Source: Aminobacterium sp. MB27-C1
GTDB lineage: Bacteria > Synergistota > Synergistia > Synergistales > Aminobacteriaceae
Direction: 5' to 3'
Assembly (NCBI RefSeq): GCF_030908405.1
Contig: NZ_CP133089.1
Coordinates: 930,001 to 994,000 of the forward strand
DNA length: 64,000 nucleotides
The notes under the pieces are model-generated. The model was not told the origin of the DNA. It searched no databases and was given only the letters and a program-made list of their open reading frames with translations. Shown here piece after piece: positions 25,460 through 35,269 of the stretch. A program made the position numbers and the translations under genes. Each line of letters opens with the position of its first letter. Within the stretch, counting starts at the first letter, position 1.

Positions 25460-27613
25460 TTAACGACCCTCCCATTTTTCTGTAAGAACGGGAACGGGAA
25501 GATCAAAAATATTTTCAAGTGTAAGGTAGTTTCCACCAATCCTTCCCAGCTCAACAAAGGGGAAACCATTCCATATAAGACGGAACTGAACAACTTTGTT
25601 TGAAGGAACGGCATAAATAGCCCGAGGAGTTCCTTCTCCAAATAAAAATACATCGAGACGGGTGGGGAAAGACATCTTCATGGCGGCACCGATTCCTGTC
25701 ATGATTGCTTCTTTTGCCAATGCTACGGCAAGGCCTCCACCAGCTAAAGGACGACCGCTATGAGCTAATTCCTCATGGGCTACCTTAAGAGCTCTATCAC
25801 GAAAATCTTTTTCTGTTTCTGGAGTAAAGGGCAATGGACGTCCTTGGTTTTTCCCAGTGGTGCGCAGAAGATATTGGCTTCCATTCAACGGCGCATTCAT
25901 AGCACCGACAAGGAAAAGATGATCGCCTTCCTGCCAAGCGCCACTTCGGAGGTAATGTTCTGGAGTATCTATAACCCCTACAGTCCCTACAACAGGTGTG
26001 GGGAGAATTCGCTGAGTGGAACTTTCATTATAGAGGCTTACATTTCCTGAAACGACAGGACATTCAAGCTCTTTGCAGCAGTCAGACATTCCGTGAACAA
26101 CTTCTTCCAGTTCCCAATATTGTTCGGGATTTTCTGGAGAGGGGAAATTCAAGCAGTCAGTCAAACCGAGAGGGGTAGCTCCTGCTACGGCGAGGGCTCT
26201 GATTGATCTCGCCACTGTCTCAGCTCCGCCACGATATGGATCAAGATAGCATTTCCAAGGATCCGACTCCATAGCCATGGCAACAAGGCGCTTAGAATCT
26301 TTTATTCTAATAACGCTGACAGGAGCGCCAGGGCCCTGAACCGTATTAACCTGCACCATCTGGTCGTATTGTTCGTAAACCCATTTTTTGTCAGAAAGAG
26401 ATGGAGATGTTACGAGATTCAGAACTGTTTCATTGAAATCTTCTGGTAATGGCAGGGTCTCAATTTCAAAATCCCATCGTTTTTCAAGGTCTTCCGGACG
26501 TTTTGAAGGCCAGTGAATGCCGGGACACTTATCGCCAATCAATGAAGCAGGCATTTGAGCAACTATTTCTGAATCCCATAAAATAGTATATTGATCACCT
26601 GGAACAGTTTCTCCTATATCAGTACAATCGAGTCCCCATTTTTTGGCGATTACTGCGACTTCGTCAAAATCATCAGGCTCGATAATGAGCAACATTCGTT
26701 CTTGTGACTCGGAAAGTGCTATTTCCCAGGGAGTCATTCCTTCTTCACGAAGGGGAACTTTATCGAAGTGAAGAATCATGCCGACACCGCTTTTTGCGGC
26801 GATTTCACTGGATGATGATGTAATTCCTGCCGCACCCATATCCTGCATACTGACGATTAGATTTTTATCTCTTAGCTCAAGACAAGCTTCAATAAGTAAT
26901 TTTTCTGCGAAAGGGTCTCCAATCTGTATAGATGGGCGACTTGACTTCGTATCATCAGAAAGCTCTGCAGAAGCAAAAGCTGCTCCGGCTATGCCGTCGC
27001 GTCCTGTTTTTGAGCCAAGAATGAGTACGCGGAGGCCAGGCTTTGCTGTCTGTGAACTAACGAGCTGATCAAGTCGAACCAGACCGAGATTAAAAGCGTT
27101 AACAAGAGGGTTGTCAGTATAACATGTATCATATGCTGTCTTCCCGCCTACTGTAGGAACGCCGACTGCGTTTCCATAGCCGCCTATTCCGGCTACGATT
27201 CCCTCAGAAAGGTTTTGAGTCCTCTTGTTTTCAGGATCTCCAAAGAAGAGTCCGTCCATGGAAGCTGCCGGTCTTGCACCCAATGCGAGAATATCGCGGA
27301 TAATTCCGCCAACACCGGTAGCGGCTCCCTGGTAAGGGGCAACAGCTGATGGATGGTTATGACTTTCTGCTTTAAAAGCAGCTCCCCATCCGTCACCTAC
27401 ATCAACTACGCCTGCATTTTCCCCAGGCCCTAACACTACTTTTTCCCCTTTAGTAGGGAAATTGCGCAAAAGGTGTTTCGTCGATTTATAACTGCAATGT
27501 TCTGACCACATAACCCCCATGATTCTGAGTTCATTTTCGTTGGGTTCGCGGCCAAGAACACGTTTCATTTCTTCATATTCATCTTCACGTAATCCAGCCA
27601 GTCGATAATCCAT
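25460..27613 (-). CDS. purL: FGAR amidotransferase large subunit (small-type PurL)
   Basis: Synthetase subunit of the three-part PurL-PurS-PurQ enzyme (step 4, FGAR to FGAM). The length of about 717 aa and the neighbouring purS and purQ show this is the short Gram-positive/archaeal form and not the 1300-residue proteobacterial one. Motifs: [32 protein letters not shown], and [15 protein letters not shown] near the C-terminus. The ATG at 27613 starts 1 nt after the purQ stop, with an AGGTG ribosome site inside purQ. A GTG nine bases earlier is less likely. Confidence 0.96.
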   Translation of the reverse strand: MDYRLAGLREDEYEEMKRVLGREPNENELRIMGVMWSEHCSYKSTKHLLRNFPTKGEKVVLGPGENAGVVDVGDGWGAAFKAESHNHPSAVAPYQGAATGVGGIIRDILALGARPAASMDGLFFGDPENKRTQNLSEGIVAGIGGYGNAVGVPTVGGKTAYDTCYTDNPLVNAFNLGLVRLDQLVSSQTAKPGLRVLILGSKTGRDGIAGAAFASAELSDDTKSSRPSIQIGDPFAEKLLIEACLELRDKNLIVSMQDMGAAGITSSSSEIAAKSGVGMILHFDKVPLREEGMTPWEIALSESQERMLLIIEPDDFDEVAVIAKKWGLDCTDIGETVPGDQYTILWDSEIVAQMPASLIGDKCPGIHWPSKRPEDLEKRWDFEIETLPLPEDFNETVLNLVTSPSLSDKKWVYEQYDQMVQVNTVQGPGAPVSVIRIKDSKRLVAMAMESDPWKCYLDPYRGGAETVARSIRALAVAGATPLGLTDCLNFPSPENPEQYWELEEVVHGMSDCCKELECPVVSGNVSLYNESSTQRILPTPVVGTVGVIDTPEHYLRSGAWQEGDHLFLVGAMNAPLNGSQYLLRTTGKNQGRPLPFTPETEKDFRDRALKVAHEELAHSGRPLAGGGLAVALAKEAIMTGIGAAMKMSFPTRLDVFLFGEGTPRAIYAVPSNKVVQFRLIWNGFPFVELGRIGGNYLTLENIFDLPVPVLTEKWEGR

Positions 27614-27614
27614 A

Positions 27615-28319
27615 TCAGACACCTGCCTTATTTATCCATGCATTGATTGATTGCCACATGAGTGCTCCATCCTCGCCGCCAAGAAGTTTTTCGCTCGCTC
27701 TTTCAGGGTGTGGCATAAGTCCGAGGATATTTCCTTTTTTATTTATAATTCCTGCAATATTGTTCAGAGCTCCATTAGGTGTGTGCTCTTCTGAAACTTC
27801 CCCGTTGACCGAAGCGTAACGAAATACAACTTGATTATTTTTTTCCAATTCGTTGAGTTCATTTTCGGGAAGATAGAAAAGGCCTTCATGGTGAGCTATG
27901 GGAAATTGAACGATCTGACCTTTCGTATAATTGAGAGTAAAGGGTAAATCGTTGCGTTCTACCCGTAAATAGCATGGCTTACAAATGAAGCGAAGAGTTT
28001 TGTTGGGGAGCAATGCACCTGGTAAGAGGCCAGTTTCTGTAAGAATTTGGAAACCATTACATATTCCTAAAACAAGGCCTCCCTCTTCAGCATATTTGTG
28101 TACGGCGTCCATGATTGGAGAAAGGGAAGCTATAGCGCCCGTACGAAGATAGTCACCGTAAGAGAATCCTCCAGGTAAAACGACAAGATCAGTGCCAGAA
28201 GGCAGCTCTTTCTCTCCGTGCCACAAGGTTTCTACTGTGGCTCCCACAACATGTCTGAGGGCATATACGACATCCTGGTCGCAGTTGCTTCCAGGAAAGA
28301 CAATAACTTGTGCTTTCAC
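27615..28319 (-). CDS. purQ: FGAR amidotransferase glutaminase subunit
   Basis: Class I glutaminase that feeds ammonia to PurL. Catalytic Cys lies in [12 protein letters not shown], with the His/Glu of MPHPERASE near the C-terminus completing the triad. [19 protein letters not shown] is the PurQ-specific block. 234 aa. The start is GTG at 28319 with GGAGG about 9 nt upstream, 4 nt after the purS stop. Confidence 0.95.
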   Translation of the reverse strand: MKAQVIVFPGSNCDQDVVYALRHVVGATVETLWHGEKELPSGTDLVVLPGGFSYGDYLRTGAIASLSPIMDAVHKYAEEGGLVLGICNGFQILTETGLLPGALLPNKTLRFICKPCYLRVERNDLPFTLNYTKGQIVQFPIAHHEGLFYLPENELNELEKNNQVVFRYASVNGEVSEEHTPNGALNNIAGIINKKGNILGLMPHPERASEKLLGGEDGALMWQSINAWINKAGV

Positions 28320-28323
28320 GGCC

Positions 28324-28575
28324 CTAAGCCTCCACTGCGATGATGGAAAAGTCTTCTATAAGTGAATTGACAAGAAGATCATCACACATGTTCTCTACTT
28401 GCTTTCGGGCGTCTTCTGCAGTGTCGCTATTGATAGAGAGTTGAATATATCTACCTACACGAACGCTTTTTAAAGCTGTATAGCCTAAAGATGTAAGAGA
28501 GCTGGCTACCGCCTTGCCCTGGGTATCAAGTACGCCTTCTTTGGGATAAATGAGAAGTTTTACAAGAAATGACAT
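28324..28575 (-). CDS. purS: FGAR amidotransferase small subunit
   Basis: 83-residue PurS, the bridging subunit of the PurLQS complex. VKLLIYPKEGVLDTQGKAV and SVRVGRYIQLSI are typical of the family. The ATG directly abuts the purC stop, and purQ follows after 4 nt. Confidence 0.94.
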   Translation of the reverse strand: MSFLVKLLIYPKEGVLDTQGKAVASSLTSLGYTALKSVRVGRYIQLSINSDTAEDARKQVENMCDDLLVNSLIEDFSIIAVEA

Positions 28576-29295
28576 TTATTTGCCCTCCTTTTCTGATACG
28601 CGACGCCAGATTTCTCTGTATGCGCCAAGAACATCTCCGAGATCTTTGCGGAATCTATCTTTATCAAGCTTTTGCATAGTTGTCTTATCCCAGAACCGGC
28701 ATGTATCAGGGGACATCTCATCAGCAAGAATAATTTGCCCCTCTGTATCAACACCAAATTCCAATTTGAAATCGACGAGGATAATATTTAAAGAGTCAAA
28801 ATATGCGCTCATTAGTTTGTTTACTTTTAAACTTGTTTCTTTCATAAAAACAATCTGTTCTCTTGTAGCCCACCCGAAGAGTTCTGCGTGATCTTCAAGA
28901 ATAAGTGGGTCTCCCAGTTCATCGTTCTTATAATAAAACTCTACAAGAGGATGCGGAAGGTGGATGTTTTCTTCAACGCCGAGGCGTTTGCATAAAGTAC
29001 CAGTCGTTATATTTCGAACGACAACTTCTACGGGAAGGATGCTAACTTTTTTGACGATCTGATGTGTATCGTCAACTTTTTCAACAAAATGATTAGGAAT
29101 CCCGTTATTTTTCATGTAGGTGAAAAGAGATGAGCTAATAGCGTTATTGAGTGAACCTTTACCTTCGATAGAATCTTTTTTTTGAGCATTAAATGCTGTA
29201 AGGTCATTTTTGTATTCCACAAGAATGAGATTTGGATCATTGGTACTGTACATTTTTTTGGCCTTGCCTTCGTACAAGAGCTCTCTTTTTTCCAT
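28576..29295 (-). CDS. purC: SAICAR synthetase
   Basis: Joins CAIR and aspartate with ATP. N-terminal LLYEGKAKKMYSTNDPN, the EVVVRNITTGTL-like region, and LVDFKLEFGVDTEG with DEMSPDTCRFW are characteristic. 239 aa. The ATG at 29295 has GGAGG 8 nt upstream; a GTG nine bases earlier is within the ribosome site. First gene of the purine operon, which has no purB or purK. Confidence 0.96.
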   Translation of the reverse strand: MEKRELLYEGKAKKMYSTNDPNLILVEYKNDLTAFNAQKKDSIEGKGSLNNAISSSLFTYMKNNGIPNHFVEKVDDTHQIVKKVSILPVEVVVRNITTGTLCKRLGVEENIHLPHPLVEFYYKNDELGDPLILEDHAELFGWATREQIVFMKETSLKVNKLMSAYFDSLNIILVDFKLEFGVDTEGQIILADEMSPDTCRFWDKTTMQKLDKDRFRKDLGDVLGAYREIWRRVSEKEGK

Positions 29296-29328
29296 AAGAG
29301 GCACCTCCAGAAAGGTTATGTTGCTTAC

Positions 29329-29357
29329 ATTATCATTCCTTCTCTTTTAAATGTCAA
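29329..29357 (-). promoter_or_regulatory. Promoter of the purine operon
   Basis: Minus strand: TTGACA (29352-29357), 17-nt spacer, GATAAT (29329-29334), only 33 nt before the purC start. The RNA leader is too short for a purine riboswitch, so control is more likely at the promoter. Two GAACA-containing motifs in inverted orientation lie upstream (29376-29380 and 29420-29424) and could be PurR sites. Confidence 0.8.
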
Positions 29358-29460
29358 TGATAACAGGGTTGTTTTGAACACAATAAATAAAAAGTTTTTC
29401 CCTTACATTATGGATTCTTGTTCTTTATAAAGGGAATATGTTTGAAGCTTCTTTTCAGGT

Positions 29461-29519
29461 ATAATTTCTCAGTACGATATAGGTGATGTGATATACTTCT
29501 GTCCCTTGGACAGAGAAGA
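29461..29519 (+). promoter_or_regulatory. lepA -10 box and leader hairpin
   Basis: TATAAT at 29461-29466 without a convincing -35. The leader then holds a perfect short hairpin TCTGTCC-CTT-GGACAGA at 29499-29515, about 50 nt before lepA. Role unknown. Confidence 0.45.
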
Positions 29520-29563
29520 AAGTAAGCCTTCGAAAAAGAAGAAGCGGAGGGAATAGTTTAAAT

Positions 29564-31375
29564 ATGGATCTTTCAAGAATTCGCAATTTTTGTATTATTG
29601 CTCATATCGATCATGGGAAATCAACGCTGGCTGATCGTCTTATTGAATCTACGGGTACTGTAGAAATAAGAAAGATGAAAGCACAGCTCCTTGATTCTCT
29701 TGATTTAGAACGAGAACGAGGAATTACCATTAAGCTTGTTCCGGTACGAATGCAATACAAAAGTAAGGATGGCAACAATTATATTTTAAATCTCATTGAT
29801 ACTCCAGGACACGTGGACTTTACTTACGAAGTGTCTCGATCTATAGCATCATGTGAAGGAGCGTTACTCGTTGTTGATGCTTCTCAGGGCGTTGAGGCAC
29901 AAACAGTTGCAAATGCCTACATGGCTGTTGATCATGGACTAGAGATTATTCCTGTTGTTAATAAGATTGATCTTCCATCGGCTCATCCTGAAGCGGTGCA
30001 AAAAGAGATAGAGGAGATTGTTGGAATCGATGCTACTGATGCGATTCTGGCAAGTGCTAAAGAAGGTACGGGAATTGAAGAAATTCTTGAAAGAATAATA
30101 GAGCAGGTGCCACCTCCTGAAGGCGATCCTAATGCATCATTGCAGGCTCTTATTTTTGATTCTGTCTACAATAATTATCGAGGTGTCATTTGCTACGTTC
30201 GAGTTGTCAATGGCACAATCAAGGCAGGACAGACTGTTCGTTTTATGGTAACGGGCTCTTCCTATCAAATAGAGGAAGTAGGAGTTTTTAGACCATTATT
30301 CGAACCTGTAGAGAGTCTTTCGGCTGGAGAAGTGGGATATGTCATCGCAAATATAAAGACAGTTGCAGAAGCCCATGTGGGAGATACTATTACTGATGAT
30401 GAAAGACCTGCTGTTAAGCCTTTGGCCGGGTATAAAAAAGTAAAACCAGTTGTGTTCTGCGGTTTTTATCCAGTAGAAAGAGACGATTATCCTCAACTTC
30501 GCGATGCTCTTGAAAAATTAACATTGAACGATTCGTCCATAACTTTCGAACCAGAGTCGTCTGAAGCTCTCGGATTCGGTTTCAGGTGTGGTTTCTTGGG
30601 GCTTTTACATATGGATGTGGCTAAAGAACGGTTACGTCGTGAATTTGGAGTTGAGCTTGTCGCTACGGCGCCTAACGTAATATATGAAGTAACGACAAAA
30701 GGGAATACTGTTATAGAAGCTCATCGGCCTTCTGACTTCCCTGATATTTCTGATATAGAAGAAGTCAGAGAACCTATTATTCGCTTGACAATGTTCCTTC
30801 CATCTGAATTTGTAGGTAAGGTTATGCAGCTTTGTCAGGATAAGCGCGGGACATTTGTGTCGATGGATTATCTTTCCCCCGAACGTGTTCGACTTGTATA
30901 TGATTTGCCTCTGGCAGAATTCATTCTTGATTTCCACGATAAACTGAAATCTCAAACGCGAGGTTTTGCTTCTCTTGATTATGAATATCGTGAATTAAAA
31001 GCAGCGGATCTTGTGCGAGTGGATGTTCTTATTAGTGGTGAGGCTGCTGATGCTTTTTCCTTTATTTGTCATAAAGACGCGGCTTTCCATAGAGGACAAG
31101 CTGTTGTAAGAAAGTTGAAGGAGCTTATCCCGAGACAGCTTTTCGAAGTTCCCATACAGGCTTCAGTGGGCCGACGTATTATTGTGCGGCAGAATGTAAA
31201 AGCTCTTCGTAAAGATGTTTTGGCAAAATGTTATGGTGGAGATATTTCTCGAAAGAGAAAGTTGCTAGAGAAACAGAAGGAAGGCAAAAAGAGAATGAAG
31301 CAGTTGGGAAAAGTTTCAATTCCACAAGAAGCCTTCCTTGCATTTCTTAAAGTTGACGAGGATGATGAACAATAG
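29564..31375 (+). CDS. lepA: Elongation factor 4 (LepA), back-translocating GTPase
   Basis: 603 aa translational GTPase. G-domain motifs: [10 protein letters not shown] (P-loop, residues 12-21), RERGITIK (switch I), DTPGHVDF (switch II), NKIDLP (NKxD) and SAKEGTG (G5). EF-G-like domains II, III and V follow, and the LepA-specific C-terminal domain includes [16 protein letters not shown] and [23 protein letters not shown]. It lacks EF-G domain IV, which distinguishes it from EF-G. The ATG at 29564 has a GGAGGG about 11 nt upstream. The 3' end overlaps the region where hemW must start. Confidence 0.97.
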   Translation: MDLSRIRNFCIIAHIDHGKSTLADRLIESTGTVEIRKMKAQLLDSLDLERERGITIKLVPVRMQYKSKDGNNYILNLIDTPGHVDFTYEVSRSIASCEGALLVVDASQGVEAQTVANAYMAVDHGLEIIPVVNKIDLPSAHPEAVQKEIEEIVGIDATDAILASAKEGTGIEEILERIIEQVPPPEGDPNASLQALIFDSVYNNYRGVICYVRVVNGTIKAGQTVRFMVTGSSYQIEEVGVFRPLFEPVESLSAGEVGYVIANIKTVAEAHVGDTITDDERPAVKPLAGYKKVKPVVFCGFYPVERDDYPQLRDALEKLTLNDSSITFEPESSEALGFGFRCGFLGLLHMDVAKERLRREFGVELVATAPNVIYEVTTKGNTVIEAHRPSDFPDISDIEEVREPIIRLTMFLPSEFVGKVMQLCQDKRGTFVSMDYLSPERVRLVYDLPLAEFILDFHDKLKSQTRGFASLDYEYRELKAADLVRVDVLISGEAADAFSFICHKDAAFHRGQAVVRKLKELIPRQLFEVPIQASVGRRIIVRQNVKALRKDVLAKCYGGDISRKRKLLEKQKEGKKRMKQLGKVSIPQEAFLAFLKVDEDDEQ

Positions 31376-32484
31376 AACCATTATTTATCTATCTTCATGT
31401 TCCTTTTTGTTTTCAAAAATGCCCCTATTGTGCTTTTTATAGTATGCGAGGCACAAAAAATGACATTGATGCCTACCTAACGGCTTTGGAAAAAGAATTA
31501 TTATGGTGGAAAGTGTATCTGGGCGACAAACCTAGGGCACTTTCCATATATATAGGTGGAGGAACTCCTACTTGCCTTTCTGTTGAGCAATGGCAGAGGC
31601 TTATTGATCTTTTACAGAGATATGTTAGAGTCAATAGCGATGTAGAAATTTCTGTGGAAGCTAATCCTGATTCCCTCACAGAGGAACATATGAAACTTTG
31701 GAAGGGATGGGGTGTCAAAAGGGTCAGTTTAGGCGTTCAAAGTCTATGTGATGAAGAGCTTTTGTGGTTGAAGCGAACTCATACAGCTAAAAGAGCTTTG
31801 TGGGCTATTGATCGACTTTTACATTTCGGATTCCACGTAAGTGGAGACCTTATGTTTGGTCTTGCAGGCCAGTCTTTAAGAAAGTGGCATACCTCTCTTT
31901 CCAACCTGGTTCATTCCGGAGTAACACATATCTCTATATATCAACTTTCAATAGAAGAAGGATCTGTTTGGGGGAAAAATCCTCCATCTGGAGTGCAGAA
32001 TGGATATGTTCACTATAGATGGGCCCAATGGTATTTGGAAAAAAGTGGATTTTCCCAGTATGAAATAGCAAGCTTCTCTCGACCGGGATATGAATGTCGA
32101 CATAATCAGGCATATTGGTTTGAGAAGAACGTGTTGCCTCTCGGCCCTTCTGCGTGGGGATATATAGATGGCACCCGTTTTTGGAATGTCAAAACTCTAG
32201 CAGAATACCTAAAAAGGGCCACTATGAATATTTCTCCAGTAGAGGGCAAAGAACGCCTGACTCTCGAAAAAAGCGGAAGAGAATCAGCTGTTCTCGCATT
32301 GCGAACTTCACGAGGAATACATATTCCTTCTTTTAAAGAACGTTACGGAGAAGATCTTATTAACTCTATTCTTTTTGAATTCGAAAATGTTCCGGAAGAT
32401 TGTTTGTGTTGGAAGGGAGATTTTTTGAGCCTTTCTCGAAAAGGTATGCGTGTGGCCAATTCCATATGGTCACTTATTATCTAA
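31372..32484 (+). CDS. hemW: HemW-like radical SAM protein (coproporphyrinogen III oxidase family), non-canonical or damaged start
   Basis: Radical SAM protein of the HemW/HemN-like family (haem chaperone or anaerobic porphyrin enzyme). SAM-cluster motif CFQKCPYC, then [27 protein letters not shown] and DLMFGLAGQ. The first in-frame ATG (31444) lies after the cysteine motif and would give a dead protein. The frame is open back to a stop at 31366-31368, yet contains no ATG, GTG or TTG before the cysteines. Either translation starts at an unusual codon such as ATA at 31372 (overlapping the lepA stop as ATAG), or the tandem TATCTATC at 31386-31393 is a 4-bp duplication that breaks the frame from the ATG at 31365. 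The coordinates given assume the former. Confidence 0.75.
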   Translation: MEPLFIYLHVPFCFQKCPYCAFYSMRGTKNDIDAYLTALEKELLWWKVYLGDKPRALSIYIGGGTPTCLSVEQWQRLIDLLQRYVRVNSDVEISVEANPDSLTEEHMKLWKGWGVKRVSLGVQSLCDEELLWLKRTHTAKRALWAIDRLLHFGFHVSGDLMFGLAGQSLRKWHTSLSNLVHSGVTHISIYQLSIEEGSVWGKNPPSGVQNGYVHYRWAQWYLEKSGFSQYEIASFSRPGYECRHNQAYWFEKNVLPLGPSAWGYIDGTRFWNVKTLAEYLKRATMNISPVEGKERLTLEKSGRESAVLALRTSRGIHIPSFKERYGEDLINSILFEFENVPEDCLCWKGDFLSLSRKGMRVANSIWSLII

Positions 32485-32503
32485 TAAAGAAAGGAAGAGG
32501 ATA

Positions 32504-33076
32504 TTGTATTGGTTACTGAAAATTACCGACGTTGACGAAGATCTTTTTCAACATCTCTTGTTTTTGATCCCCAAATTTTACGCAGAAAAAAGCAGACCAC
32601 CTTTTGGATACGAGTTGAAGGTGAAAGAAGATTTTATGAGATTTATAGATCACATGGCAGATGTTTCAAGTGCCGTATCCTATTGTCTGAAACATATGGT
32701 GAGAGTTTATGCTGCTGATAATAAAGATGAGTTAATGGTTCTTTTAGTGGGCTCAGATGCAGAAAATATTGGGGCTTGGATTGGAAAAGATGAGCTTATG
32801 CAGAATGCTTCTGTAACAATAGGGAGTTTTTCCACTGTTCCTGAGGCTGATTGGACAATAATGGGCATTGCCTTCCCCGGATGGCTGGTTGTTTTTGATG
32901 ATACGGCGGAAGTTGCCTGTAGGGATGATACAGATAAGGATTTTGACATTGTATATATTCCTCAAATAGAGAAATTTGAAGAACTCTTTGAGGATATGAC
33001 TCCTGATAAAAATGCGGAAGAGGCTGCGTCTATCCTATTGGATATGACGTTTCACTCTCTCCCGCTACGTTTGTAA
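32504..33076 (+). CDS. Conserved-looking hypothetical protein, unknown function
   Basis: About 190 aa, no signal peptide or membrane segment. It is rich in acidic residues, with a predicted mix of helices and strands (RVYAADNKDELMVLLVG, TIMGIAFPGWLVVFDD) and an acidic C-terminal stretch ending in EEAASILLDM. I do not recognise a family. The TTG at 32504 is preferred because AGGAAGAGG lies just upstream and it follows the hemW stop; a GTG at 32450 would overlap hemW. It is convergent with yedF, with only 18 bases between the stops. The base composition is like its neighbours, so it is probably native and cotranscribed with lepA-hemW. Confidence 0.65.
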   Translation: MYWLLKITDVDEDLFQHLLFLIPKFYAEKSRPPFGYELKVKEDFMRFIDHMADVSSAVSYCLKHMVRVYAADNKDELMVLLVGSDAENIGAWIGKDELMQNASVTIGSFSTVPEADWTIMGIAFPGWLVVFDDTAEVACRDDTDKDFDIVYIPQIEKFEELFEDMTPDKNAEEAASILLDMTFHSLPLRL

Positions 33077-33094
33077 TTTGTAAACGAAATAAAG

Positions 33095-33703
33095 TTACAT
33101 TGAAATAACTTTTGAGGCTTTTAATAGGGTGTCGGTGATTTCAAACATATTTGAAATTGTTCCGACACCAATTTTTTCTGTAATTCCGAAATGATTAGAG
33201 CATGTCCCGCATACGAGAATTGTTGTTCCTTTTGACGCTATATCCTGAAGGTGTTCGCATGTTGGGGTTCCTTTAAGAGCCAGTTTTACGCCTTCGTTCA
33301 TAAGCGCTATATATGCCGGAGGAACATCAAGCTGGGCCAACGTTCCTAAAAAGCCTTTAATTAAAACTTCCCCTAGCTCTTTGTCATCTCCACCCATTAC
33401 GTTATGTGAAATAAAAATGGCATTTTTTTCTTCAGGGCAGGATTTTGCCTGAGCTGATGCAGCTTTTTTCTGAGGATCTTGGGAAAGGTTGCCTGTTAGC
33501 TGTGCTTCTACTATAAGATCGCCGTTATCATCACGAAGTGATACTGAAAATCCCTGTTTTGATAGAAAACGTTGTACGTTAGATGCAGCTACAGGGTTAT
33601 CAAGAAAGACTGTAACATCTTTTGCACCATTATCAACAGCTTGTTTTGTCATCATAACAGGTTGGGGGCATGCTTTGCCACGGGCATCAATTTTGGTTGT
33701 CAT
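33095..33703 (-). CDS. yedF: YedF-type selenium metabolism protein (TusA-like + DsrE-like)
   Basis: 202 aa. The N-terminal TusA-like domain (about 1-72) has the sulfurtransferase CPxP motif as KACPQPVMM. A linker rich in Ala/Gln is followed by a DsrE-like domain (about 90-200) with CGTCSNHFGI and CEHLQDIASKG. This two-domain form occurs with selenium-using bacteria, and the neighbouring divergent selA and selB support that role, possibly selenium delivery for selenophosphate (inference). TTTGTTTCCTCC upstream on the plus strand reads as a GGAGGAAA ribosome site on the coding strand. Confidence 0.88.
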   Translation of the reverse strand: MTTKIDARGKACPQPVMMTKQAVDNGAKDVTVFLDNPVAASNVQRFLSKQGFSVSLRDDNGDLIVEAQLTGNLSQDPQKKAASAQAKSCPEEKNAIFISHNVMGGDDKELGEVLIKGFLGTLAQLDVPPAYIALMNEGVKLALKGTPTCEHLQDIASKGTTILVCGTCSNHFGITEKIGVGTISNMFEITDTLLKASKVISM

Positions 33704-33866
33704 TGTTTGTTTCCTCCTTTATAGCGTGTACAATGGTTTTAACATCAAAGATATGTTACTCTAACTTTAGGAATAACAGTTATGAATGTATCTCATTATC
33801 TTAATTTTTTCCAGTTATTTTTAAGAGCATTGAATAAACTTCAAGTTATCAGGAAGGTAGGGAATA

Positions 33867-35267
33867 GTGGTGGAATCTGATAAAAACAAAATATTAAAAA
33901 ATCTACCCGCCATGGATGTTTTGCTTAATCAAAAATGGGTTTCCCCCTATGAAAAAGAGCTCGGAAGAGACATGATCAAGAAGGTTTTTACCTCTTTGTT
34001 GGCGGAGACGAGAAAGGCAGTTCTTCAGAACGAACATGTAGAGACATCTATTGAGGGTCTGAACCAGAAAGCCCTTTCAATCTTTAAAAGACGAGTTGCT
34101 CATAGCTTGCAGTCTGTAGTTAATGCAACAGGAGTGACTGTTCACACAAATCTTGGACGTTCTTGTCTTCCTTCGGAAGCGGTGGAAGCCGTATGTAATG
34201 TGGCAGCGCACTATAATACTCTCGAATTTAACCTGGAGGAAGGAAAAAGAGGGCAAAGGAATTCTCATGTGGAATGGCTTCTTTGTGAAGTGACAGGTGC
34301 TGAAGCAGCCATTGTTGTTAATAATAATGCAGGAGCGGTTTTACTCTGTCTTGCCGCTTTGGCCCGTGATAAAGAGGTTATCGTTTCCCGTGGAGAGCTT
34401 GTGGAGATTGGTGGTTCCTTTAGAATTCCTGATATTATGACTTTTTCGGGTGCGCGGCTGGTAGAGGTTGGAGCTACGAACAGAACTCATCTCAAAGACT
34501 TTGTTCAAGCTTTTTCAGAAGAAACGGCTATGGTGTTAAAAGTACATCCATCCAATTTTAAAATAGAGGGATTTAGTTCTACTGTTCCCCGAGAGGATTT
34601 AAGCCGTTTGGCAAAGGATAAAAACGTTATCTTCATGGAAGATTTGGGAAGTGGAGTGCTTATTGATCTCTCTCCGTGGGGACTTTATGGTGAGCCCACA
34701 GTTAGAGATTGTATTGCGTCAGGCGTTGATATCGTTACTTTCTCGGGAGATAAAATGCTGGGAGGCCCTCAGATTGGAGCAGTGGTTGGCAAAAAAGAGC
34801 TGATAGATAAATTAAGAACGTATCCTCTTCTGCGAGCAATGCGCGTTGATAAGATGACTTTGGCAGCTTTTGAATCTGTTCTGAGAATGTATTTGCAGGG
34901 AAGGTGGCAAGAAATACCCACTCTTAATATGCTGACTGCTTCTTTGAAAGACCTAAAGAAAAAGGCACAACGACTTCGTCGGAAAATAAAAAGGGCTTTT
35001 CCTGATCTTGATGTTTCGGTTGTTGAGGTCAATGATGCTGTAGGCGGAGGAGCCTTCCCCGTAACGGAGTTAAAAGGGTACGGTGTAGCTCTTAGAAACA
35101 CGAACAGGGGAAGCGCTGGAACCCTCCAAGCCCTTCTCAGAGAGGCGCCAGAGCCAATAGTTGCAGGTGCAGGTGAAGATACCCTTCTTTTCCATGTTCG
35201 AACGCTTTTAGATGGAGATATGGAGCGAATACTCAGCGGACTAGCATGGATGTTGGAGGTGAAATAG
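33867..35267 (+). CDS. selA: L-seryl-tRNA(Sec) selenium transferase
   Basis: PLP enzyme converting Ser-tRNA(Sec) to Sec-tRNA(Sec) with selenophosphate. 466 aa, normal length. The N-terminal tRNA-binding region is followed by the fold-type I core: NATGVTVHTNLGR, GAEAAIVVNNNAGAV, EDLGSGVLID, and the PLP lysine in FSGDKMLGGPQIG. GTG start at 33867 after AGGAAGG; a second GTG codon follows directly. selB begins 2 nt after the stop. selD and tRNA-Sec are not in this window. Confidence 0.96.
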   Translation: MVESDKNKILKNLPAMDVLLNQKWVSPYEKELGRDMIKKVFTSLLAETRKAVLQNEHVETSIEGLNQKALSIFKRRVAHSLQSVVNATGVTVHTNLGRSCLPSEAVEAVCNVAAHYNTLEFNLEEGKRGQRNSHVEWLLCEVTGAEAAIVVNNNAGAVLLCLAALARDKEVIVSRGELVEIGGSFRIPDIMTFSGARLVEVGATNRTHLKDFVQAFSEETAMVLKVHPSNFKIEGFSSTVPREDLSRLAKDKNVIFMEDLGSGVLIDLSPWGLYGEPTVRDCIASGVDIVTFSGDKMLGGPQIGAVVGKKELIDKLRTYPLLRAMRVDKMTLAAFESVLRMYLQGRWQEIPTLNMLTASLKDLKKKAQRLRRKIKRAFPDLDVSVVEVNDAVGGGAFPVTELKGYGVALRNTNRGSAGTLQALLREAPEPIVAGAGEDTLLFHVRTLLDGDMERILSGLAWMLEVK

Positions 35268-35269
35268 TA

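Noticed and set aside
31444-32484. hemW starting at the first in-frame ATG (31444)
   Set aside because: This would remove the CxxxCxxC motif, which is clearly encoded in the same frame just upstream.
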